The notes beneath the pieces are model-generated. The model was not told where the DNA came from, did no database searches, and saw only the letters and a list, made by a program, of their open reading frames with translations. Shown here piece by piece: positions 24,606-33,800 of a stretch of 64,000 nt of DNA. The DNA is from Parietaria judaica. Taxonomy: Eukaryota > Streptophyta > Magnoliopsida > Rosales > Urticaceae. Positions within the stretch are counted from its first letter, which is position 1, and every line of letters starts with the position of its first letter. A program made the translations under genes and the position numbers. The DNA lies in contig OX940871.1 of the NCBI GenBank assembly GCA_954871525.1, forward strand, positions 14,352,532-14,416,531, given 5' to 3'.

Positions 24606-25903
24606 TTTTAATTGTTGTAGTTTTATTAATATAATATTGAATTGTTGTGAGTTATTTTGTTATTTGAAAAAGTATTAAATGTAATGTTGAATTGTTGTGA
24701 GTGATTTTGTTGTTTTAAAACTATTAAATGTAATATTTAATTATTGTAAGTGATTTTGTTGTTTTAAAATTATTAAATGTTTTGTTTAACTGTTGTAAGC
24801 GATTATGTTGTTTTAATATTAAATTTAATTTTGAATTGTTCGAAGTGATTTTGTTGTTTTAAAATTAATAAATGTAATGAAGTTGATACTCGCCGCGGCA
24901 CAATGTTTACAATGCCGTGGCATGACCTATTGAACCATGAATAATAACCGTAGTCGAACTCACGCCACGGCATATCAAAATCTATGCCTCGGCGTTTTAA
25001 CAATGGCCGCGGCAGAATCGCAGTAACGCCGCGGCGTTTAATGACTTACAGAGTGCATGCTCTCTGTATAATTTGAAACAACATATAGGACTCGGCATGG
25101 TATCAGCAAGCCGTGGCTTTCTTGGCCATGCCAAGGCATGGGTATTATAATGCCGCGACATACCTCGTCTGTTTACTAATGTACCCTCATAAATATGTAA
25201 CTCGCCGAGGCCTTTAGTGAACGTGCCGCGGCGAGTTGCATAATCAAGAGGGCAAATTTGTAAATTAAAATGAAGCCACGGCGTGTTCATTCAAATGCCG
25301 CGGCATGATAAATAAATTTACAATGTATTTATTAGTTATCATATTAATTGTAACACAATTTTAGTAAATTTATTTATCTCATTAATAAACTATGAAAATG
25401 TTGATAATTTTATTATAAAAAAAACAAAATAATGCAATTAATAATCATAACTAAATAATCGTTCAAACAAAAAACACAACATTGTACTATTAATTATATA
25501 ATTTTTCAAACCAAAAACATAAAAATAAATATAATTACAGTTAATTTTATCGGTTTAAAGTCTAGGGTAAAATTGTAAAAATTAATTAACTACGCCGCGG
25601 CTTTTTTTGTAGAAGCCACGGCTCTATCTCAAACGTCGGATATATCCGTTGCAGAAACTGAACACGCCGCGGCATGTGTTATACCTGCCACGGCTTTCTG
25701 TCGCTGACACAAAAATGGCTAGTTATTTTTTTCACCCGAATTATTACACCACAACGGTAATAAACGGCTATATTTGTCAAAATAATGTTAAAAACGTTTA
25801 AATTCACACAAATCTTCTATTTAATTCTATACTTGCTCACATTTTATTCTATTGTTCACCAAATTTATCCTTAGATTCAAAAATATCATCATTTTTCTTA
25901 GTT

Positions 25904-26362
25904 ATGGATGATCGTTCTTGTTTCGGTTTGTCATCGGAATATCACCAAGTCTTTTACGTGTTTTCCTCTTCCTCTTCCTCCAATGATGATAGTTTTTTGA
26001 TGGAAACAAGTTCCAATAATACTAATGTCATCTCCTCTGACGACACCGAGGAGTTTGAAATGCCTCCGAATCCAACTCTAAATCGGACCTCTCATGCCGC
26101 TGGGCCACGACCGACGAGGGGGCGTGGGCGTGGTCGTCGGCGTGGGCGTGGGCGTGGACGTGGTAGGCTACCGTATTTACTATGGGAAACAAATTTTCAA
26201 ATGAGGCTCAAATGGAACAATGAGACTCAAACTCAAGATAGGTACGCGAAATGCAAATGGTGCCGACAAGAGATTCTCGCAATCGTTGAACGAGGCACAA
26301 CTCATTTACGTCGACATGCCAATCGTTGTCGTAGAGATTTAGGTATTGATGACGAATTATGA
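25904..26362 (+). CDS. BED-type zinc-finger protein, unit 5
   Basis: This is the last full copy of array 1, 152 codons. It is the most divergent intact copy: Arg6 is Cys, the Arg-Gly tract is longer and reads RGRGRGRRRGRGRGRGR, and the lead-in is LPYLLWETNF rather than PPSLLWETDF. The four likely zinc ligands are kept. The tract length varies only in multiples of 6 bp, which keeps the frame. After this copy the unit changes into a different 3' flank from about 26640. Confidence 0.5.
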   Translation: MDDRSCFGLSSEYHQVFYVFSSSSSSNDDSFLMETSSNNTNVISSDDTEEFEMPPNPTLNRTSHAAGPRPTRGRGRGRRRGRGRGRGRLPYLLWETNFQMRLKWNNETQTQDRYAKCKWCRQEILAIVERGTTHLRRHANRCRRDLGIDDEL

Positions 26363-26639
26363 TTTTAATTGTTGTAATTTTATTAATATAATATTGAATT
26401 GTTGTGAGTTATTTTGTTATTTTAAAAAGTATTAAATGTAATGTTGAATTGTTGTGAGTGATTTTGTTGTTTTAAAACTATTAAATGTAATATTTAATTG
26501 TTGTAAGTGATTTTGTTGTTTTAAAATTATTAAATGTTTTGTTTAAGTGTTGTAAGCGATTATGTTGTTTTAATATTTTAAATGTAATGTTGAATTGTTC
26601 GTAGTGATTTTGTTGTTTTAAAATTAATAAATGTAATGT

Positions 26640-27960
26640 TGTACTCTATATATTTTTTAATTTTTCTCAATTGAATAAAGTATGATACTCGCCGCGGCAC
26701 AATGTTAACAATGCCGTGGCATGACCTATTGAATCATGACTAATAACCGTAGTCGAACTCACGCCACGGCATATGAAAAACTATGCCTCGACATTTCAAC
26801 AATAGCCGCGGCAGAAGGGTTATAACGCAGCGGCATTTAATGACTTACAGAATTCATGCTCTCTGTATAATTTGAAACAACATATATGCCTCGGCATGGT
26901 ATCAGCAAGCCGTGGCTTCCTTGGCCATGCCGAGGCATGTATAACAGAATGCCGCGACTTATCTCGTCTGTTTACCAATGTACCCTCATAATTATGTAAC
27001 TCGCCGAGGCCTTTAGTGACAATGCCACGGCGAGTTGCATAATCAAGAGGGCAAATTTATAAATTAAAATGAGGCCACGGCGTGTTCATTCAAATGCCGC
27101 GGCATGATAAGTAAATTTACAATGTATAATATTAATTAGATAATTGTTCAAACCAAAAACATAAAAATAAACATAATAAGTAATTGTATTGTAAAAAATA
27201 TGTGAAAATTTAGCTTTAAATTGTAATGGAGTAGTAATGTGGTAGTTTTCATATGTGGTACTTGTAATGTGGAATTGTTGATGATAATCATGTATTTATA
27301 ATATAAACATATGTATTCATAATTCTATATATTTTATAATTAATCACATATGTATTCTTACATATTGAACGATGACTAATAACCGTAGTCGAACTCACGC
27401 CACGGAATATGAAAAACTATGCCTCGGCATTTGAACAATCGCCGAGGCAGTAGGGTAGTAACGCCGCGGCATTTAATGACTTACAGAATCCATGCTCTCT
27501 GTATAATTTGAAACAACATGTATGCCTCGGCATGGTATCAGCAAGCCGTGGCTTCCTTGGCCATGCCGAGGCATGGATAACAGAATGCCGCGACTTATCT
27601 CGTCTGTTTACCAATGTACCCTCATAATTATGCAACTCGCCGAGGCCTTTCGTGACAATGCCGCGGCGAGTTGCATAATCAAGAGGGCAAACTTGTAAAT
27701 TAAAATAAATCCACGGCGTCTTTATTTAGATGCCGCGGCAGGAATAGTAAGTTTACAATGTAATTATTAGTTATCATATTAATTGTAACACAATTTTACT
27801 AAATTAAATTATCTTATTAATAAACTATGAAAAACAAAATAATTGTTTAAACAAAAAACAAAACATAGTAATATTAATTAAATAATTGTTCAAACAAAAT
27901 CAACATAATAAGCAATTGTTCAAAAGTAATAAACATTATAAACAAAATAAATATATAAAC
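26640..27960. other. Diverged array end with duplicated GC-palindrome block
   Basis: No gene is visible here. From 26640 the sequence departs from the unit (TTGTACTCTATATATTTT), then enters a GC-palindrome block at 26689-27107. An AT-rich spacer follows (27110-27360, with CATATGTGGTA repeats), then a second copy of the same block at 27363-27745. The two blocks align at an offset of about 637 bp, for example TAATAACCGTAGTCGAACTC at 26741 and 27378. The rest to 27960 is AT-rich. Confidence 0.7.
27619..27687. repeat. Imperfect inverted repeat (hairpin) within GC block
   Basis: Arms of 28 bp (27619-27646 and 27660-27687) pair with about four mismatches around a 13-bp loop. The left arm contains ATTATGCAACTCGCCG and the right arm CGGCGAGTTGCATAAT. 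The same hairpin is in every unit with small changes, for example near 23441-23508 and 61786-61850. Its boundaries CCCTC and GAGGG are also complementary. Confidence 0.8.
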
Positions 27961-27964
27961 AAAA

Positions 27965-28602
27965 TCAATTGTTCTCGGTGTTGACCGGGTTCACGGTGTT
28001 GACGGGGTTCTCGGTGTTGACAGGGTTCTCGGTATTGTTGGGGTTGACGGGGTTCTCGGTGTTGATGTGGTTGACGGGGTTCTCGGTGTTGACGGGGTTC
28101 TCGGTGTTCTCGGTGTTGTTGGGGTTGACGGGGTTCTCGGTGTCCAAGTGGGTGTGCTCGTTTTCCTCGTCCGTCAAATTGCGGGTACGGAGGAACGCAT
28201 TGATGATTTGAGGATTGATCTCAAATCGAGTACCCCGAACACTGACAAACCCGATTGTTGACTCATCGGGAAGAGCTGCATAGAATTCGTGCACCAGGAC
28301 ACTCTTCGCCTGAAGCTTTGGTTGGAGTATGAAATTCTCCCAACCGCGCGCTATGATGCTCCTATTGAGATCTTCCCCGAGTTCTCCCATATCTGAGATC
28401 GGGAATTTGGCAAATCCCCGCTCTGGGCATATTTTTCGCGTTCTAATTTGTAGAAATCTTTTCTTGGCTGCCTCGGTGTTGAAGTTCGGTGTTTCAATGG
28501 GAGGTGGTGGATCAACTTGAAGATCCTCCGAGGCCTCTTGGGATCGGCTCCCGGATCCGCGAACCAATAAGTAACCACGTGCTCTTTTTTTTGGGGTGCC
28601 AT
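27965..28602 (-). pseudogene. Plant transposon-type protein, frameshifted after start
   Basis: On the minus strand, ATG at 28602 begins MAPQKK, immediately after a plausible intron acceptor. After an eight-A run (28585-28592) that frame loses sense, while the next frame carries a coherent protein to the stop at 27965. One lost base in the homopolymer explains this. The coherent frame has a basic start, then a region with RGFAKFPIS, ARGWENFI, VHEFYAAL and VRGTRFEINPQIINAFL. This pattern resembles the domain known as 'putative plant transposon protein' (PF20167), recalled and not searched. The C terminus is a TENPVN repeat. Its role in transposition is unknown. It lies between two GC-palindrome regions, so it is probably cargo or an accessory gene of the CACTA-like element. 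Confidence 0.6.
27969..28140 (-). repeat. 18/27-bp coding minisatellite (TENPVN)
   Basis: The plus strand shows about eight copies of GTTCTCGGTGTTGACGGG, some with a 9-bp insert. On the minus strand they encode TENPVN or TENPVNPNN. Unit lengths of 18 and 27 bp keep the reading frame. They form the C-terminal tail of the minus-strand gene. Confidence 0.85.
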
Positions 28603-28608
28603 TTAAAC

Positions 28609-29120
28609 CTATAAAAAAGATAACGTCACATATTAAATTATTATTTTCAAGCAAAAAAACTAATCAATATAACTAATTTCAATTCCCAACACCTAATTAT
28701 TACAAAACTAATTTCAAAATCAAATTTCAATACGCAATTTCAAAACTAATCCAAATTTTTAAAACACAATTTCAATACGAAACCTAATTTTAAAACGCAA
28801 TTACAATACCTTAAACTAAATTTCAATTCGCAAAACATAAATTCAATACCCAATTAATTTCAAAACCTAAATACAAAATCTAATTTCAAATCCTAATTTC
28901 ATTCACATAACCAAAACCTAATTACAAAAGCTAATTTCATCTCACAAAACCAATACCTATTTCAAAACATAATTGAAACTCACAAAACCAATAGCTAAAT
29001 TCCAAACCTAATTGAAACTCACAAAACAATACCATGACCTAATCAACACCAATAATCAAGTATTGATTTTAAAAAAATGCTATAAAAACGAAGCTTGATA
29101 CTAACGTTGAGAGAACTTAC
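28609..29120 (-). other. Probable 5'-leader intron (512 bp)
   Basis: Read on the minus strand, GCCGTCGCCG is followed by GTAAGTTCTC (donor at 29120). The interval ends in TCTTTTTTATAG (acceptor at 28609), six bases before the ATG at 28602. The interior is very AT-rich, as in plant introns. Much of 28670-29040 is a degenerate repeat of AACCTAATTTCAAAA on the plus strand. No other gene is seen in it. Confidence 0.6.
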
Positions 29121-29345
29121 CGGCGACGGCTGATGACGGAACTCGCGGCGAAACGACGGCAAGAGAGCAGGGGTGATAGCCTAGGTAAAGAGGCGAGGGC
29201 GACGGCGAGGGCGGGAGCGACGGCGACGGCAAGCGGAGGAAATGAGGAAGTTAGGGTGAGGGCGAGGGCGAGGGCGAGCAGTCGAGGAGGTGAGGAGTGG
29301 AGGAGTCGAGAGGCGAGCGGAGGAAATGAGGAAGTTAGGGTTCGG
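29121..29345 (-). other. Probable 5' untranslated exon of minus-strand gene
   Basis: Upstream of the donor, the minus strand is pyrimidine-rich and carries CGTCGCCGTCGC-type and CTCGCCCTCGCC-type repeats and two copies of ACCCTAACTTCCTCATTTCC (29239-29258 and 29323-29342 region). This looks like a plant 5' leader. Transcription start and promoter are not identified. The opposite strand has an open frame (29133-29378) that I treat as a composition artefact. Confidence 0.4.
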
Positions 29346-29349
29346 ATAA

Positions 29350-29870
29350 ATACGATACACGCCGCGGCTTGTGGTTAGTCATGCCACGGCGTGGGTATGC
29401 CGTGGCGTTTTTTAAGACAAGCCGCGGCATACAAAGGGTTTACTGCGGCTTTATGAACAACGGTTTTATTCTGTCGTTGTGTACCATCCATGCCGCGGCG
29501 TATAAAAGATAATGCCACGGCTTATCTTTCTAAAATCACGTGCCGTGGCGTTTTCAACTAAACGCCGCGGCATACAATGCATGGTATGAACAAAGGTTTA
29601 TTAGATTTCATCGTGTACAAATAATGCCGCGGCATGTTATGTATACTGCCGGGGCTTATCTGTAAAACTTGACGTGCCACGGCTGATAAAGGATCACACC
29701 GCGGCTTACAGTGTGTGGTATGAACAACGGTTTTTAAGAGTGTTGTTGTGTACCAACCATGCCGCGGCATACATTGATCTCAATGACACATTTTCAACAA
29801 TGGTAAATATATCCGTGGTGAATTTGAGAGCGTGCAGCGGCACGCCACGGCGTGCCGCGGCTTTATTCGA
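29350..29870. promoter_or_regulatory. Subterminal GC-palindrome region, CACTA right end
   Basis: This region has more than a dozen TGCCGCGGCA-type motifs, for example at 29359, 29387, 29419, 29490, 29513, 29540, 29564, 29622, 29758 and 29854. It also has repeats of TGTGTACCA and GGTATGAACAACGG. It sits 100-600 bp inside the CACTA terminus, where subterminal transposase-binding repeats are expected. No gene is visible. Confidence 0.6.
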
Positions 29871-29871
29871 T

Positions 29872-29905
29872 TTTCAACCATGGAAAAAATTTTCCATGGT
29901 TGAAA
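29872..29905. repeat. Perfect palindrome near CACTA terminus
   Basis: TTTCAACCATGGAAAA (29872-29887) is followed by two bases and its exact complement (29890-29905), giving a 16-bp stem. Confidence 0.9.
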
Positions 29906-29911
29906 CTTGGA

Positions 29912-29945
29912 TTTCGACCATGGATTAAAAAATCCATGGTTGAAA
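29912..29945. repeat. Near-perfect palindrome near CACTA terminus
   Basis: TTTCGACCATGGATT (29912-29926) pairs with AATCCATGGTTGAAA (29931-29945) across four bases, with one mismatch that would be a G-T wobble. It is a diverged tandem copy of the palindrome 40 bp to its left. Confidence 0.88.
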
Positions 29946-29954
29946 CTCCGTGGT

Positions 29955-29977
29955 AGGTTCAACAATTTGTACTAGTG
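29955..29977 (-). mobile_element. CACTA terminal sequence
   Basis: The minus strand reads CACTAGTACAAATTGTTGAA, ending exactly where satellite resumes on the plus strand (TATCGCTTTCAC). This is the superfamily-defining terminus. The partner terminus is not in the window. Confidence 0.75.
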
Positions 29978-30829
29978 TATCGCTTTCACAATGGCTTATT
30001 GAAACTAGAAGATATTTCTTCGCCATTTACCTATTAATATAAGTAAAAGTGATACAACTAAATGTTATTAGGGTGTCGAAAGTTTAATTGTAGTTAAAAA
30101 AATCTTGCTATTATGGTTCTTTACATTAAAAGAGGAAAAAGACTCGTTTTTTTGTCGAGCACGTGTTAATCGTTGCGATAAGATTTTAGGATGTATATCG
30201 TTCCTTTTAAAAAAAAACTAACGTTATTTTTGTTAGTACGACCCAAATGAAGGTCTCGACATTAAATTTGGCATCAAGAATGCATCGGATTTTCGCTCGT
30301 ATGCACACTAAGTTTTTATTGTATCGGTTGTGTTTTTATCGCTTTCACAGTGGCTTATTGAAACTAGAAGATATTTCTTCGCCACTTACCTAGTAATAAA
30401 AGTACAAGTGATACAATTAAACGTTATTAGGGTGTCGAAAGTTTAGTTTTTGTTAAAAAAATCTTTTTATTATGGTTCTTTACCCTATAAGAGAAAAAAA
30501 GACTCAGTTTTTTTGTCGAGCAAGTGTTAGTTGTTGCGACAAGATTTTAGGATCGATATTGTTCCTTTTCAAGAAAAAATTAAAGTTATTTTTATTAGTA
30601 CGACCCAAATGAAGGTCTCGACATTAAATTTGGCATCAAGAACGCATCGTACCATCGCTCGTATGGAAACTATGTTTTTAACGTATCGGTTGTGTTTTTA
30701 TCGCTTTCACAATGGCTTATTAAAACTAGAAGATATTTCTTCGCCATTTACCTATTAATATAAGTAAAAGTGATACAACTAAACGTTATTAGGGTGTCGA
30801 AAGTGTAATTTTAGTTAAAAAAATCTTGT

Positions 30830-33800
30830 TATTATGGTTCTTTACCCTAAAGGAGGAAAAAGACTCAGTTTTTTTGTCGAGCATGTGTTAATCGTTGCGA
30901 CAAGATTTTAGGATTGATATCGTTCCTTTTCAAGAAAAAACTAACGTTATTTTTGTTAGTACGACCCAAATGAAGGTCTCGACATTAAATTTGGCATCAA
31001 GAACGCATCGTACTTTTGCTCGTATGCACACTAACTTTTTATTGTATCGGTTGTGTTTTTAGCGCTTTCACAATGGCTTATTGAAACTAGAAGATATTTG
31101 TTCGCCATTTACCTATTAATATAGGTAAAAGGGATACAATTAAACGTAATTAGGGTGTCGAAAGTTTAGTTTTTGTTAAAAAACTCTTGTTATTATGGTT
31201 CTTTACCCTATAAGAGAAAAAAAGACTCAGTTTTTTTGTCGAGCAAGTGTTAGTCGTTGCGACAAGATTTTAGGATCTATATTGTTCCTTTTCAAGAAAA
31301 AACTAACGTTATTTTTATTAGTACGACCCAAATGAAGGTCTCGACATTAAATTTGGCATCAAGAACGCATCGTACCATCGCTCGTATGGAAACTATGTTT
31401 TTAACGTATCGGTTGTGTTCTTATCACTTTCACAATGGCTTATTGAAACTAGAAGATATTTCTTTGCCATTTACCTATTAATATAAGTAAAAGTGATACA
31501 ACTAAACGTTATTAGGGTGTCTAAAGTTTAGTTTTAGTTAAAGAAATCTTGTTATTATGGTTCTTTACCCTAAAGGAGGAAAAAGACTCAGTTTTTTTGT
31601 CGAGCATGTGTTAATCGTTGCGACAAGATTTTAGGATTGATATCGTTCCTTTTCAAGAAAAAACTAACGTTATTTTTGTTAGTACGACCCAAATGAAGGT
31701 CTCGACATTAAATTTGGCATCAAGAACGCATCGTACTTTTGCTCATATGCACACTAAGTTTTTATTGTATCGGTTGTGTTTTTAGCGCTTTCACAATGGC
31801 TTATTGAAACTAGAAGATATTTGTTTGCCATTTACCTATTAATATAAGTAAAAGTGATACAATTAAACGTAATTAGGGTGTCGAAAGTTTAGTTTTTGTT
31901 CAAAAACTCTTGTTATTATGGTTCTTTAGCCTATAAGAGAAAAAAAGACTTAGTTTTTTTGTCGAGCAAGTGTTAGTCGTTGCGACAAGATTTTAGGATC
32001 GATATTGTTCCTTTTCAAGAAAAAACTAACGTTATTTGTATTAGTACGACCCAAATGAAGGTTTCGACATTAAATTTGGCATCAAGAACGCATCGTACTT
32101 TTGCTCGTATGCACACTAACTTTTTATTGTATCGGTTGTGTTTTTAGCGCTTTCACAATGGCTTATTGAAACTAGAAGATATTTCTTCGCCATTTACCTA
32201 TTAATATAAGTAAAAGTGATACAACTAAACGTTATTAGGGTGTCGAAAGTTTAATTTTAGTTAAAGAAATCTTGTTAATATGGTTCTTTACCCTAAAGGA
32301 GGAAAAAGAATCAGTTTATTTGTCGAGCATGTGTTAATCGTTGCAACAAGATTTTAGGATTGATATCGTTCCTTTTCAAGAAAAAACTAACGTTATTTTT
32401 GTTAGTACGACCCAAATGAAGGTCTCGACATTAAATTTGGCATCAAGAACGCATCGTACTTTTGCTCGTATGCACACTAACTTTTTATTGTATCGGTTGT
32501 GTTTTTAGCGCTTTCACAATGGCTTATTGAAACTAGAAGATATTTTTTCGCCATTTACCTATTAATATAGGTAAAAGGGATACAATTAAACGTAATTAGG
32601 GTGTCGAAAGTTTAGTTTTTGTTAAAAAACTCTTGTTATTATGGTTCTTTACCCTATAAGAGAAAAAAAGACTCAGTTTTTTTGTCGAGCAAGTGTTAGT
32701 CGTTGCGACAAGATTTTAGGATCTATATTGTTCCTTTTCAAGAAAAAACTAACGTTATTTTTATTAGTAAGACCCAAATGAAGGTCTTGACATTAAATTT
32801 GGCATCAAGAACGCATCGTACCATCGCTCGTATGGAAACTATGTTTTTAACGTATCGGTTGTGTTCTTATCACTTTCACAATGGCTTATTGAAACTAGAA
32901 GATATTTCTTTGCCATTTACCTATTAATATAAGTAAAAGTGATACAACTAAACGTTATTAGGGTGTCGAAAGTTTAATTTTAGTTAAAGAAATCTTGTTA
33001 TTATGGTTCTTTACCCTAAAGGAGGAAAAAGACTCAGTTTTTTTGTCGAGCATGTGTTAATCGTTGCGACAAGATTTTAGGATTGATATCGTTCCTTTTC
33101 AAGAAAAAACTAACGTTATTTTTGTTAGTACGACCCAAATGAAGGTCTCGACATTAAATTTGGCATCAAGAACGCATCGTACTTTTGCTAATATGCACAC
33201 TAAGTTTTTATTGTATCGGTTGTGTTTTTAGCGCTTTCACAATGGCTTATTGAAACTAGAAGATATTTGTTTGCCATTTACCTATTAATATAAGTAAAAG
33301 TGATACAATTAAACGTAATTAGGGTGTCGAAAGTTTAGTTTTTGTTCAAAAACTCTTGTTATTATGGTTCTTTAGCCTATACGAGAAAAAAAGACTTAGT
33401 TTTTTTGTCGAGCAAGTGTTAGTCGTTGCGACAAGATTTTAGGATCGATATTGTTCCTTTTCAAGAAAAAACTAACGTTATTTGTATTAGTACGACCCAA
33501 ATGAAGGTTTCGACATTAAATTTGGCATCAAGAACGCATCGTACTTTTGCTCGTATGCACACTAACTTTTTATTGTATCGGTTGTGTTTTTAGCGCTTTC
33601 ACAATGGCTTATTGAAACTAGAAGATATTTCTTCGCCATTTACCTATTAATATAAGTAAAAGTGATACAACTAAACGTTATTAGGGTGTCGAAAGTTTAA
33701 TTTTAGTTAAAGAAATCTTGTTAATATGGTTCTTTACCCTAAAGGAGGAAAAAGAATCAGTTTATTTGTCGAGCATGTGTTAATCGTTGCAACAAGATTT

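Larger units (their letters stand above)
17411..26640 (+). repeat. ~1.75-kb BED-unit macrosatellite, array 1
   Basis: Five reading-frame starts at 18915, 20663, 22408, 24159 and 25904 are spaced 1748, 1745, 1751 and 1745 bp apart. A left-truncated unit precedes them. Each full unit holds, in order: a TATA-like leader, the BED reading frame, about 250 bp of 50-bp minisatellite, about 420 bp rich in TGCCGCGGCA variants, about 300 bp of AT-rich sequence, and a second small cluster of GC motifs. Identity extends across noncoding parts, so recent amplification rather than coding constraint explains most of the similarity. Confidence 0.92.
17411..29977. mobile_element. CACTA-like element, internally amplified, left end missing
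   Basis: The right edge reads TACTAGTG at 29970-29977, which is CACTAGTACAAATTG on the other strand, the form of a CACTA-superfamily terminus. Satellite resumes directly at TATCGCTTTCAC, so TAT is the expected 3-bp target copy. Inside the end lie dense copies of TGCCGCGGCA-type palindromes, as expected for subterminal transposase-binding repeats of this superfamily. The left end is absent: the block starts in mid reading frame at a microhomology junction. No TNP2-type transposase is visible, so I call this a non-autonomous, rearranged element. That the BED array and the minus-strand gene belong to one original element is inferred from shared GC-motif blocks. Confidence 0.7.

Noticed and set aside
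18915..26362. Calling the BED units complete hAT transposons
   Set aside because: There is no hAT catalytic core or C-terminal dimerization region, no 8-bp target duplication, and the only clear terminus is CACTA-type.
27969..28261. Plus-strand frames such as MFSVLTGFTVLTGF... over the minisatellite
   Set aside because: They are the reverse reading of the TENPVN coding repeat; the minus strand has the longer, domain-bearing frame.
28670..29040. Interstitial telomeric repeat in AACCTAATTTC-rich sequence
   Set aside because: The spacing is irregular and the TTTAGGG or CCCTAAA unit is not repeated in tandem; it is AT-rich intron sequence with a degenerate repeat.
29133..29378. Plus-strand Arg/Ala/Glu-rich frame of 81 codons
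   Set aside because: It comes from GC-rich short repeats. The opposite strand reads as a plant 5' leader with a good splice donor, which explains the region better.
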